From CAJCJE01 sp036494465 (GTDB taxonomy: Bacteria; Actinomycetota; Actinomycetes; Mycobacteriales; Pseudonocardiaceae), in NCBI GenBank assembly GCA_036494465.1, contig DASXOJ010000096.1:47990-111989 (forward strand): 64,000 bases of DNA, given 5' to 3'. The notes under the pieces were generated by a model. The model was not told where the DNA came from and did not search any database. It saw only the letters and a list, made by a program, of their open reading frames with translations. Numbering within the stretch: position 1 is the first letter of the stretch; every line of letters begins with the position of its first letter. This document shows, one piece after another, positions 33,332-41,954 of this stretch. The translations under genes and the position numbers were made by a program.

Positions 33332-33475
33332 ACGATTCTATTCAAGGCCGCGATCGGGTTTCGTCCGGCCGGTATCCGTGGTATGTCCTGGTCCGTAACG
33401 CTCCCCAGCTGTCACTCGATCTAGTGACCGGCGCGCGGGCGCACGTGGCCGCACGAGGACTTGGGGGACCTAGAG

Positions 33476-34567
33476 GTGTCCGACATTGCCGATCAGTCGC
33501 CGGATCATTCCGACGAATCGATCGACACGCATCCCGATCTGATCGATCCGGAGTGGAACGCGCGGGTCGAACGGGAAGCGCAGAAAGCGGTCAAGCGCAG
33601 CAGCGTGCTGCGGATACCCGAACGAGCCGAGGCCAAGCCGCAGCGGGTCAAGCGCGACCGCTGGTTCGGGCTGAACAGCCGCAGCCTGTCCGCGTTGCTC
33701 GGCGTGCTGATCCTGGTGGGCCTGTTCGTGCTGGTCAACCGGATCAGCGGCGAGAACCAGGGCGCGGCGCCGAGCCCGCAGGGCGCCGTCCCGGTCGGCA
33801 CGGCCGCCGCAGCGCCGACGCCGACCTCGCGCCAGCACAGCCAGCTCAACCTCAACGCGCCCTTCCTGGACACGCCCGCCGCGAGCTGGGCGGACGGCGA
33901 GGCAGGCATCACACCGCCCGCACCCGTCGCGGTGGGCAAATGGAGCGCGTCGACCGTCGCGGACGCGGAGTCGTCGGTCAAGCAGACGCTGATCACCGCA
34001 CACCTCGACCCGGCCATGCTGATCAACCACGACGCGACCACCTACCTGGCCAAGCTGGCGCCCAATGCCAGGGCCGACGAGCAGAACCGGCTCAGCACGC
34101 CGAACGACCGCGACAACGGCGCGGTGAGCATGATCGCCAGCGGATTTCACCTGCTGCCCGCGCCGATCAAGGTGGACGGCAGCATGAGCCCGGGCACCGA
34201 CCCGAAAACCGGCGATCTGGTGATCCACACCAACTATGTGTACGCGTTCGCCTTCGACCCCGGCCAGGCGCGCGACGTGTCCCAGCCGTACCAGATCATC
34301 GTCGTGCAGCACATCGCCGAGGACTTCACGCTGGTGTCCGGCAGCCACATCCGCACCGGCGACAAGGGGCTGTGGATCACCTCCGCGAACAGCTACCTCG
34401 ACCAGATGAGCTGCACCGCGTTCGACCAGGGCTACATCGCGCCCTCCTTCGCCGACAACGCCCGGATCGGCGCGCCGACCGACACCGAGGACCCGGACGC
34501 GCTGTATGCCCCGTCACACTCGCTGAATGTCCCCGCCGGCTGCCCGGCACCTCCTCAGCACGCCTGA
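33476..34567 (+). CDS. Membrane-anchored hypothetical protein with extracytoplasmic domain
   Basis: This 363-residue protein has an acidic cytoplasmic N-terminus (about 75 residues), one membrane segment (LSALLGVLILVGLFVLVN) and a Pro/Ala linker. An extracytoplasmic domain of about 230 residues follows, containing DGSMSPGTDPKTGDLVIHTN, YVYAFAFDPG and YQIIVVQHIAEDF. GTG 33476 has GGGGGA 8 nt upstream; a TTG at 33461 is an alternative. I recognise no named family; the layout resembles actinobacterial envelope proteins often found beside valS. Two cysteines near the C-terminus may pair. Confidence 0.78.
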   Translation: MSDIADQSPDHSDESIDTHPDLIDPEWNARVEREAQKAVKRSSVLRIPERAEAKPQRVKRDRWFGLNSRSLSALLGVLILVGLFVLVNRISGENQGAAPSPQGAVPVGTAAAAPTPTSRQHSQLNLNAPFLDTPAASWADGEAGITPPAPVAVGKWSASTVADAESSVKQTLITAHLDPAMLINHDATTYLAKLAPNARADEQNRLSTPNDRDNGAVSMIASGFHLLPAPIKVDGSMSPGTDPKTGDLVIHTNYVYAFAFDPGQARDVSQPYQIIVVQHIAEDFTLVSGSHIRTGDKGLWITSANSYLDQMSCTAFDQGYIAPSFADNARIGAPTDTEDPDALYAPSHSLNVPAGCPAPPQHA

Positions 34568-34617
34568 ATCGGTTTCGGCTGTTGGACGTGCGCCCAGCAG
34601 GAGCGCACGATGTGTAC

Positions 34618-36921
34618 ATGAGTCACAAGCCGCCGCAGCAGGACATCGACGAGTCGCAGCTGGACGTGCACCAGCCGAAGACGTGGGCGGCCGGTCTGCC
34701 GGGCGTACTGGTGTCTGCCCAGCGCGGGTTCGAGCAGATGGGCGTGACGCGCACGGTGCGCACGTTGCGGCTGCTCAACCAGCAACACGGGTTCGACTGT
34801 CCCGGGTGCGCCTGGCCGGATCCGCAGGGGCACCGCAAGATCGCGGAGTTCTGCGAGAACGGCGCCAAGGCGGTCGCCGAAGAGGCAACGCTGCGCCGGG
34901 TCGGCCCGGAGTTCTTCGCCGCGCACTCCATCGCGGACCTGGCGGACAAGACCGACTACTGGCTCGGCCAGCAGGGCAGGCTCACCGAGCCGATGGTGTT
35001 GCGGCCGGACGCGACGCACTATGAACCGATCGGCTGGCCGGACGCGTTCGCGCTGGTCGCCGAGCACCTCAACGGGCTGTCCTCGCCGGACGAGGCGGTC
35101 TTCTACACGTCCGGCCGGACCAGCAACGAGGCCGCGTTCGCCTACCAGCTGCTGGTGCGCAGCTTCGGCACGAACAATCTGCCGGACTGCTCCAACATGT
35201 GCCACGAATCCTCCGGTGCCGCACTGAACCAGACGATCGGCATCGGCAAGGGCTCGGTGAGCCTCGCCGACTTCGACAAGGCCGACCTGATCGTGGTGGT
35301 CGGCCAGAACCCAGGCACCAACCACCCCCGGATGCTCTCCGCGCTGGAGCAGGCCAAAGGCAACGGTGCGCGGATCGTCGCGGTGAACCCGTTGCCGGAA
35401 GCGGGGTTGATGCGGTTCAAGAACCCGCAGAACGTGCGCGGCCTGATCGGCAAGGGCACCCCGCTCGCGGACGAGTTCTGCCAGATCAAGCTCGGCGGCG
35501 ACCTCGCGTTCTTCCAGGCCATCGGCCACCTGCTGCTCGCTGAGGAAGACGCGGCGCCGGGAACGGTGCTGGACAAGGACTTCGTGAACACCCGGACCCA
35601 CGGCTTCGACGACTACGCCAAGTCGCTGTCCGAAGTGGACTGGGCAGAGATCGACGCGGCGACCGGCCTGCCACGCACCCAGATCGTGGACGTTGCGCAC
35701 GCGTTCGCCCGCTCGGAGCGCACCATCATCTGCTGGGCGATGGGCCTGACCCAGCACAAACACGCCGTCGCCACCATCCGCGAGATCATGAACGTGCTGC
35801 TGATGCGCGGCATGATCGGCAAGCCCGGTGCCGGCGTGTGCCCGGTGCGCGGTCACTCGAACGTGCAGGGCGACCGGACCATGGGTATCTGGGAGAAGAT
35901 GCCGGAGAAGTTCATGGCCGCGCTGGAAACCGAATTCGGCATCCCGGTCCCGCGCAAACACGGCTTCGACACCGTGGACGCGCTGCGCGCCATGCACGCG
36001 GGCAAGGCCAAGACGTTCTTCGCGGTCGGCGGCAACTTCGTCGCCGCCACCCCGGACACCGAACTGACCGAACGCGCGCTGCGCTCGTGCGAACTGACCG
36101 TGCAGGTCTCCACCAAGCTCAACCGCTCGCATGTGGTGCCCGGCAAGACCGCGTTGATCCTGCCAACGCTCGGCCGCACCGAACGCGATGTGCGGGGCGG
36201 CGTCGAGCAGTTCGTCACCGTCGAGGACTCGATGTCGGTCGTGCACTCCTCGCGCGGCAGACTGGCGCCGGCGAGCGACCAGCTGATGTCCGAAGTGGAC
36301 ATCATCTGCCGGTTGGCCCGCGAGGTGCTCGGCGCGCACCACCCGGTGCCGTGGGAGTCCTTCACCGGCGACTACGACCTGATCCGCGAACGGATCGCGC
36401 GCGTCGTCCCCGGCTGCGCCGACTACAACGCGAAAGTCCGCCAGCCCGACGGTTTCGTGCTCCCCCACCCGCCCCGCGACGCGCGCGAGTTCCCGACCAG
36501 CACCGGGCTCGCCAACTTCACCGTCAACGAGTTCGAGTACCCGCACGTGCCGGAAGGCAGGCTGCTGTTGCAGACGCTGCGCAGCCACGACCAGTACAAC
36601 ACCACCATCTACGGCCTCGACGACCGCTATCGCGGCGTCAAGGACGGTCGGCGGGTGGTGTTCGTGAACGCGCAGGACATCAAGGACTTCGGCTTGCGCG
36701 ACGGTCAGTTCGTCGACCTGATCAGCGAATGGAACCAGGCAGGCGCACTCGTCGAACGGCGGGCCGAACGGTTCCGGATCGTCGAATACCCGACAACGCG
36801 CGGCTGCGCGGCGGCGTACTTCCCCGAAGCGAACGCGCTGGTGCCGCTCGATTCGACGGCGGAAACCTCCAACACACCGACATCGAAATCGATCGTGATC
36901 CGGTTGGCGGCGGTGGCCTGA
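34618..36921 (+). CDS. FdhF/YdeP-family molybdopterin oxidoreductase
   Basis: This 767-residue cytoplasmic bis-MGD oxidoreductase belongs to the YdeP-like branch. It has LLNQQHGFDCPGCAWPDP near the N-terminus, YTSGRTSNEAAFAYQL, DCSNMCHESSG, GQNPGTNHPRML and the MGD-binding C-terminal DUF (FVNAQDIKDFGLRDG, AAAYFPEANAL). The classical N-terminal 4Fe-4S CxxC-x3-C-x27-C is not evident. CxxC in DCPGC could hold a metal. The substrate is unknown; members are linked to acid or formate stress. The start is ATG 34618; an in-frame GTG at 34612 has better spacing from AGGAG. It overlaps fdhD (TGATG). Confidence 0.93.
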   Translation: MSHKPPQQDIDESQLDVHQPKTWAAGLPGVLVSAQRGFEQMGVTRTVRTLRLLNQQHGFDCPGCAWPDPQGHRKIAEFCENGAKAVAEEATLRRVGPEFFAAHSIADLADKTDYWLGQQGRLTEPMVLRPDATHYEPIGWPDAFALVAEHLNGLSSPDEAVFYTSGRTSNEAAFAYQLLVRSFGTNNLPDCSNMCHESSGAALNQTIGIGKGSVSLADFDKADLIVVVGQNPGTNHPRMLSALEQAKGNGARIVAVNPLPEAGLMRFKNPQNVRGLIGKGTPLADEFCQIKLGGDLAFFQAIGHLLLAEEDAAPGTVLDKDFVNTRTHGFDDYAKSLSEVDWAEIDAATGLPRTQIVDVAHAFARSERTIICWAMGLTQHKHAVATIREIMNVLLMRGMIGKPGAGVCPVRGHSNVQGDRTMGIWEKMPEKFMAALETEFGIPVPRKHGFDTVDALRAMHAGKAKTFFAVGGNFVAATPDTELTERALRSCELTVQVSTKLNRSHVVPGKTALILPTLGRTERDVRGGVEQFVTVEDSMSVVHSSRGRLAPASDQLMSEVDIICRLAREVLGAHHPVPWESFTGDYDLIRERIARVVPGCADYNAKVRQPDGFVLPHPPRDAREFPTSTGLANFTVNEFEYPHVPEGRLLLQTLRSHDQYNTTIYGLDDRYRGVKDGRRVVFVNAQDIKDFGLRDGQFVDLISEWNQAGALVERRAERFRIVEYPTTRGCAAAYFPEANALVPLDSTAETSNTPTSKSIVIRLAAVA

Positions 36922-37745
36922 TGGGACGGGTCAGCGTGCACCGGCCGGTGCTGAAGATCTCGGCAGGCAAGCGGGTGCGCAAGCCGGACACGCTCGCCGC
37001 CGAGGAGCCACTGGAAATCCGGCTCAACGGCGCGGCGCTGTCGGTCACCATGCGCACGCCCGGCCACGACATCGAACTGGCGCATGGCTTCCTGCTCACC
37101 GAGGGCGTCATCGGCGACCTCGAAGACATCAACAACGCGCGCTACTGCGCGGGCGCCGAAGTCGACGGCGTGAACACGTACAACGTGCTCGACCTGCAAC
37201 TCGCGCCCGGCGTCCCGCCACCCGACCCGTCCGTGACCCGCAACTTCTACACCACGTCCTCGTGCGGTGTGTGCGGCAAAGCCGCGCTGGACGCGGTTCG
37301 CCTCGCGACCCGCTTTCCGCCCGCGTCGGCCCCCTGCCCGGTCACTCCCGAGCTGCTGCTGAGCCTGCCCGGCAAACTCCGCACCCAGCAACGGATCTTC
37401 TCGACAACCGGCGGTCTGCACGGCGCGGGCCTGTTCCGGTCGGACGGCTCGATGATCGCGGTCCGCGAAGACGTCGGCAGGCACAACGCCGTCGACAAGG
37501 TGCTCGGCGCCGCGTTGCTCGCCCGCGAAATCCCGCTCACCGACTGCGTCCTGATGGTGTCCGGGCGCGCGTCCTTCGAACTCGTGCAGAAAGCCGCCAT
37601 GGCAGGCGTGCCCATCCTCGCCGCCGTGTCCGCCCCATCATCGCTCGCGGTCGAACTCGCCGAGGAACAAGGCATGACGCTCGCCGGCTTCGTGCGCGGC
37701 GAATCCATGAACGTCTACACCGGAGCCGAACGGATCAAGTCATGA
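36921..37745 (+). CDS. fdhD: FdhD sulfur-carrier protein for formate-dehydrogenase-type enzymes
   Basis: FdhD moves sulfur from a cysteine desulfurase to the molybdenum cofactor, which activates FDH-type enzymes. The 274-residue protein has EEPLEIRLNG, the catalytic loop YTTSSCGVCGKAAL, IFSTTGGLHGAGLF and AVREDVGRHNAVDKVLG. It directly follows and overlaps the FdhF/YdeP gene, so it very probably matures that enzyme. It also overlaps the next gene by ATGA. Confidence 0.96.
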   Translation: MGRVSVHRPVLKISAGKRVRKPDTLAAEEPLEIRLNGAALSVTMRTPGHDIELAHGFLLTEGVIGDLEDINNARYCAGAEVDGVNTYNVLDLQLAPGVPPPDPSVTRNFYTTSSCGVCGKAALDAVRLATRFPPASAPCPVTPELLLSLPGKLRTQQRIFSTTGGLHGAGLFRSDGSMIAVREDVGRHNAVDKVLGAALLAREIPLTDCVLMVSGRASFELVQKAAMAGVPILAAVSAPSSLAVELAEEQGMTLAGFVRGESMNVYTGAERIKS

Positions 37746-38077
37746 CGATCATCCCGCGCATGTTCGTCGCCGACCCACGTGCGGCAGTCGAATTCCTGCG
37801 GAAGGTCTTCGACGCCAAGGGCGAGCTGACCGACGGCCGCCCGGCCGACATCGGCATCGGCGACTCGCGCATCCTCATCTCCGACACCAGCGAACGCGAC
37901 GCCTTCCCGGCATTCCTCTACATCTACGTCGCCGACACCGACCACACCTACGAGCGCGCCATGGCGGCAGGCGCCGTCAGCATGGAAACCCCGCGCGCCA
38001 CCCCCTACGGCGACCGCAGGGCAATGGTCCGCGACCCGTTCGGCAACATCTACCAGATAGCCACCCCCACCCCCTGA
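37742..38077 (+). CDS. VOC/glyoxalase-fold small protein
   Basis: This 111-residue protein has a single vicinal-oxygen-chelate half: IPRMFVADPRAAVEFLRKVF at the start, ILISDTSERDAFPAFLYIYV in the middle and RRAMVRDPFGNIYQIAT at the end. It is the PhnB/glyoxalase-like type. Single-module members usually dimerise; metal ligands are not obvious. The ATGA overlap with fdhD places it in the same operon. Its role there is unknown. The 144-bp convergent gap that follows (38078-38221) shows no clear feature. Confidence 0.88.
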   Translation: MTIIPRMFVADPRAAVEFLRKVFDAKGELTDGRPADIGIGDSRILISDTSERDAFPAFLYIYVADTDHTYERAMAAGAVSMETPRATPYGDRRAMVRDPFGNIYQIATPTP

Positions 38078-38221
38078 TTTCGAAACCGCCCCCGAACAAA
38101 CCCCGCCCACCCTGGGGGCTGGCCACCCTAATGCCAACGTAACGAGAACCGCCGGACGGCAGGGCCGGGGTGGGCGAGGCTGTGGATGGACGACGCGGAT
38201 GTGGACAACCCGGGTTGCGCG

Positions 38222-38824
38222 TCAGCCGCGCGGCCACGGCAACACGGTCAGGTCCGGCCACTGCGCCTGCCACCGGCGCGTCTTCGTTTCGTAGACGTCC
38301 CGTGGCGCCTGACCGGGATTGGGGCGGACCACCATGTTGAACACGTCCGCGAAGCCGTGCGGCGCGTAGACGCGCCAGTCGCCGGCGGCCGTCTGACGGA
38401 CGCCGAGACTGCACGTCGTCGCCGCGAACGAGTCGATGGCCGACTCGGTCGAGTCGTAGGGCGCGCACGGCACCCCGAAGTGGTCCTCGTACCAGAGGTG
38501 CACCCTGGCCTCGTTGCGGATTTCGACGACCGCGGGCACGTCCGCGAAAATCCGCGCGCCGGTCCTGATCACCGCGTCCTCGGCATCCCAGCTGAGATCG
38601 GTGTCGTCGAAGTAGAACAGGTCGTAGTCCTTGATGCCCTCGGTCGGCGGCCGGTCGGTGATCATGTTCCACACGGTCTGGAACAGGCATCCGGAGGTCA
38701 GGTACCAGCCGGGGAGATCGAGTCCGGTGGCGCGGGCGAGCACCTCCACCAGTAAATCGTTGTGGCGCAACGTCACCTGAAATTCCGCGAGTTGCTCGGC
38801 GACCGCCAGTTGACCGATCTTCAT
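38222..38824 (-). CDS. Nucleotidyltransferase-fold protein (NTP_transf_6 type)
   Basis: This 200-residue cytoplasmic protein has the pattern of the PF06042 nucleotidyltransferase family: LTSGCLFQTVWNMITDRPP, IKDYDLFYFDDTDLSWDAED with the paired acidic residues, and VEIRNEARVHLWYEDHFG. RVYAPHGFADVFNMVVRPN lies near the end. ATG 38824 starts the conserved part (MKIGQLAVAEQLAEFQ). Biochemical function is unproven for the family. It is divergent from the small lipoprotein gene at 38882. Confidence 0.88.
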   Translation of the reverse strand: MKIGQLAVAEQLAEFQVTLRHNDLLVEVLARATGLDLPGWYLTSGCLFQTVWNMITDRPPTEGIKDYDLFYFDDTDLSWDAEDAVIRTGARIFADVPAVVEIRNEARVHLWYEDHFGVPCAPYDSTESAIDSFAATTCSLGVRQTAAGDWRVYAPHGFADVFNMVVRPNPGQAPRDVYETKTRRWQAQWPDLTVLPWPRG

Positions 38825-38881
38825 GCCCTGTGTTCTAGCAGCCCGGGGACCGGTCCCGATGTCGCTGGTTACCGTCGGCGC

Positions 38882-39406
38882 ATGGTGTTCGGACGATGGG
38901 CCGCGGTGCTGGCACTCGTCATCGGCACGGTCGTTGTCGCGGGGTGCGACCGAACGGTGGCGGGGTCGGCCGAGCCCGTGCCCGGCTGGCAGCCGAAACC
39001 CACCACCACGACCACGGCACCGCCGACGACGACCACCGCGCCGCCCACCGCGGCGGACGGCGCCGACTATGCGGCGTGCGCGACGCGGACGTGTCAGGTG
39101 TCGGTGTCCGGTCCGGTCGACATCCACTTCGGCGGGTCGGCGCCCGGCACGATGTCGATCGCGAAGGTGTACGGCGACGCGGTCGACTTCACGCTCACGC
39201 TCGACGACGGGGAGAGCGCGAACGGCACCTTGAAGCCGGGTTGCGACGCGGCGACGGTCGGCGGCGGGGGCATGTCGGGGACATTCGGTGGCACGCAGGA
39301 CACGGACTGCGCGACGCAGGCGCCGACCGCGACTCCGGGTACGGTCACCTTCGAGATGCCGTCGGCGGCGAACGGCGTCGCGATCATCTGGATCGCCATG
39401 GCCTGA
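38882..39406 (+). CDS. Small lipoprotein with Thr/Pro linker
   Basis: This 174-residue protein has a lipoprotein signal peptide (lipobox VVAGC, lipidated Cys at residue 22), a TTTTTAPPTTTT linker (about residues 40-55) and a beta-rich domain with four cysteines (YAACATRTCQ, KPGCDAAT, DTDCATQ). The domain includes VSVSGPVDIHFG and VDFTLTLDDGES. I do not recognise a family. It should sit on the outer face of the membrane. It lies 57 bp from the divergent nucleotidyltransferase gene. Confidence 0.82.
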   Translation: MVFGRWAAVLALVIGTVVVAGCDRTVAGSAEPVPGWQPKPTTTTTAPPTTTTAPPTAADGADYAACATRTCQVSVSGPVDIHFGGSAPGTMSIAKVYGDAVDFTLTLDDGESANGTLKPGCDAATVGGGGMSGTFGGTQDTDCATQAPTATPGTVTFEMPSAANGVAIIWIAMA

Positions 39407-39431
39407 GCTGGGCTCGTGCGACACTCGCGGG

Positions 39432-40334
39432 ATGGTGGAGATCAACGCGGCGGCGTCGGGCACGTGGACGCTCGGGGACATGACGGTGCGGCGCCTCGGC
39501 TTCGGCGCGATGCGGCTGCCGCAGGTGGGTACGGCGTTCGCGGCCAGCACACAGCCGCGCGTCCGGGCGTCGTCGATCACAGTGCTGCGGCACGCGGTCG
39601 AGCTGGGCGTGAACCACGTCGACACGGCCGCCTTCTACTTCTCGGCACGACGTTCGGCCAACGAGCTGATCAACTCGGCGCTCGCGCCCTACCCGGACGA
39701 TCTCGTCATCGCGACCAAGGTCGGCCCGCGCCGTGACCCGGCAGGCAACTGGCTGCCGATGGCGACGCCCGACGACCTGCGCGGCGACATCGAGGAGAAT
39801 CTGCGTCAACTCGGTCGCGACCACCTGGACCTGGTGAATCTGCGACTGGCCAAAATGGACTCGATCGCCGATCATTTCGCGGCCCTGGCGCAGTTGCGCG
39901 AGGAGGGCCTGATCCGCCACCTCGGCATTTCCAATGCCCGGCCGGAGCATCTCGCGCAGGCGCGGGCGATCGCGCCGGTGGTGTGCGTGCAGAACTCCTA
40001 CGGCCTGGATCACAACACGCGGTACGACCAGTTGGTGCGCGCCTGCGGCGAGCAGGGCATCGCGTTCGTGCCCTTCTTCGCCATCGCGGGCACTGGCCGG
40101 GAGGCCGGACGCGTCGAAGAGGACCACGCGGACATCGTCGCGGTCGCGCGGGCGCACGACGCGAGCACCGCGCAGGTCCGGTTGGCGTGGATGTTGAGTC
40201 GCGGGCCGCACCTGCTGGTCATCCCGGGCACCGGCGATTTCCGGCACCTTGAGGAGAACGTGGCGGCGGGCGGGTTGCGGTTGACCGAGGACGAACTGGC
40301 GCGCCTGAACTCGGTGCACCAGGCCGCACGGTGA
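39432..40334 (+). CDS. Aldo/keto reductase
   Basis: This 300-residue NADPH-dependent oxidoreductase has RRLGFGAMRLP, NHVDTAAFYF carrying the catalytic Asp and Tyr positions, VIATKVGP (Lys) and GRDHLDLVNLR. HLGISNARPEHLAQA, CVQNSYGLDH and VRLAWMLSRGPHLLVIPGTG follow. It resembles plant-type or YajO-like AKRs acting on aldehydes. ATG 39432 is the chosen start because it precedes the TWTLGDMTVRRLG strand. It is followed by a perfect bidirectional terminator. Confidence 0.94.
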   Translation: MVEINAAASGTWTLGDMTVRRLGFGAMRLPQVGTAFAASTQPRVRASSITVLRHAVELGVNHVDTAAFYFSARRSANELINSALAPYPDDLVIATKVGPRRDPAGNWLPMATPDDLRGDIEENLRQLGRDHLDLVNLRLAKMDSIADHFAALAQLREEGLIRHLGISNARPEHLAQARAIAPVVCVQNSYGLDHNTRYDQLVRACGEQGIAFVPFFAIAGTGREAGRVEEDHADIVAVARAHDASTAQVRLAWMLSRGPHLLVIPGTGDFRHLEENVAAGGLRLTEDELARLNSVHQAAR

Positions 40335-40338
40335 CGCC

Positions 40339-40376
40339 CGCTGTGGGTTCGCCGAGTGCCCGGCGAACCCACAGCG
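40339..40376. terminator. Perfect 16-bp bidirectional terminator
   Basis: CGCTGTGGGTTCGCCG and its exact complement flank a 6-nt loop, midway between the convergent aldo/keto reductase and small secreted protein genes. Confidence 0.88.
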
Positions 40377-40384
40377 TCGCCGGC

Positions 40385-40663
40385 TCAGGTGCTGACGCTC
40401 GCGTCGCTGATCAGCCACCAGGCCGTGTACCAGTTGTTGTCATACGCGATGCGCGAGCCGAACACGCAGCCCGACTGCGGCCACTCCGTCCCTGCGTCGA
40501 GGCTGTTGTACTCGTTCCAGCACTGCACCGAGTTGTCGAACGGCCCGGCGATGACATCGGCGCTTTGCTGCGGACTTGCCTGCGCCGCGTTGCTGGGCGC
40601 GGCGATCACCAACGCGCCTGCGACGGCGAGCCCGGTGAGGCCCCGCCGAATCGTGGACAGCAC
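40385..40663 (-). CDS. Small secreted protein
   Basis: The 92-residue product has a signal peptide (LTGLAVAGALVIAAPSNAAQA, cleavage near residue 29). The predicted mature peptide is about 63 residues, rich in Trp and Tyr, with two Cys (SVQCWNEYNSL and SGCVFGSRI) likely to form a disulfide. The start is GTG 40663 with AGGGGG 7 nt upstream. I recognise no family. Its size and composition fit a secreted inhibitor-like or surface-active protein, but that is speculation. Confidence 0.8.
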   Translation of the reverse strand: MLSTIRRGLTGLAVAGALVIAAPSNAAQASPQQSADVIAGPFDNSVQCWNEYNSLDAGTEWPQSGCVFGSRIAYDNNWYTAWWLISDASVST

Positions 40664-40716
40664 GAATGAACCCCCTGATCATCGATCACTGACATGGTCG
40701 CCATTGATACTGATAA

Positions 40717-41835
40717 TCAGGACAAATCACCGCAAGCTTTTCGATCACCGTCCAAAGGGTTGGCGGGGCCGTCCAGCCAGGCGGTCTGGCCCCTCGGGGT
40801 GACGGTGAGACCGAAGCGGTTGGCATGCGGGCGCCCGATCCGGCGCCACCAGTCGTAGCCTGCCTCGACCTCGTCCCACAGCCGGCGCGCACCCGCCTGG
40901 TACACCGGGAACGGCCGGTCCGCACCGACCTCGACGCGGGCCCAGGAATCCGAACCCGGGTCGTTGAGGTGCACCGCGTGTTCGACGTCGTCACCGACGA
41001 CGCGGTTGACGATGCGCAGACCGCAGTGCGGCACGCGCAGGCCGATCGCGAACGCGGCGGCGCGGATGCTGACCGACTGGTGAATCTGTTGTCGCGACAA
41101 CGAACTCGTGCTTTCGACGCCATCGACTTCCGGCACGTCGCCCGCGCGCCGCTGGCCACGCAGGCGGATGAACGCGAGCGTCTGGTGGAAGCGGCCGATA
41201 CCGACGCCGTCGCGGTCGACGTGCAGCCGGAGCAGCGCGCCGTTGCAGAACTCGGTGCCCCAGGGCGTGATCACCAGGCCGCCGGGCTTGGCCTGCGCGA
41301 TCCACGGATACGGCACCGGTCCGATGACCGCGACCGTGGCCAGCACGCGGTCGTAGGGCGCGGCCCCTGCGTGGCCGAGCGAGCCGTCGGCGACGACGAG
41401 GGTGGGGCGATAGCCGTTGCGGGCCAGCGCGGTCGCCGCGGTGTCTGCCACGTCCGGGTCGATCTCGACCGACACGACGGCGGATTCGCCGAGCCGTTCG
41501 CACAGCAGCGCGGTGTTCCACCCGGTACCGGTGCCGATCTCCAGGATCCGCTTGCCACGGCGTAAATCCGCGGCGGCGAGCATCAGGGCGACCACCGATG
41601 GCTGGCTGGTGGAGCTGGACGGGGCGACGCCGAGCGCGCCGGGCGCGATGCTGCCGTCGTCGACCTGGGTCACGATCGGCTCGTTCGCCGCGACGTGCCC
41701 GCGCCAGGCGACCGGATCGTCGAGCTTGCACAACGGGGCGTAGCCCGTACCGGTGTCGAGCCAGATCGTGTCGGGCACGAACCGTTCCCGGGCTACCGCG
41801 GCCAGCTCCCCGTGCCAATCGGCCATGTTCTCCAT
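40717..41835 (-). CDS. Protein-L-isoaspartate methyltransferase-like protein (FxLD/PCMT type)
   Basis: This 372-residue SAM-dependent methyltransferase resembles protein-isoaspartate O-methyltransferases. It has QPSVVALMLAAADLRRGKRI, the SAM loop LEIGTGTGWNTALL, VVSVEIDPDVAD and the segment YDRVLATVAVIGPVPYPW. LVITPWGTEF lies near residue 190. A C-terminal extension of about 150 residues is typical of the actinobacterial group found near RiPP or ATP-grasp genes, though no such partner is seen here. I chose ATG 41835 (MENMADWHGEL); ATG 41826 is nearly as good. Confidence 0.87.
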   Translation of the reverse strand: MENMADWHGELAAVARERFVPDTIWLDTGTGYAPLCKLDDPVAWRGHVAANEPIVTQVDDGSIAPGALGVAPSSSTSQPSVVALMLAAADLRRGKRILEIGTGTGWNTALLCERLGESAVVSVEIDPDVADTAATALARNGYRPTLVVADGSLGHAGAAPYDRVLATVAVIGPVPYPWIAQAKPGGLVITPWGTEFCNGALLRLHVDRDGVGIGRFHQTLAFIRLRGQRRAGDVPEVDGVESTSSLSRQQIHQSVSIRAAAFAIGLRVPHCGLRIVNRVVGDDVEHAVHLNDPGSDSWARVEVGADRPFPVYQAGARRLWDEVEAGYDWWRRIGRPHANRFGLTVTPRGQTAWLDGPANPLDGDRKACGDLS

Positions 41836-41954
41836 TGTGCGGCCGCACACCGCACGATGCTGTCCCACGGACTGGTTCGACCGGCGAGACGTGCAACCTC
41901 AACGTAGGCTCGATCGTCTTCATGGGCGACGGGGTTGAAAAATGGGGGCGGGGC

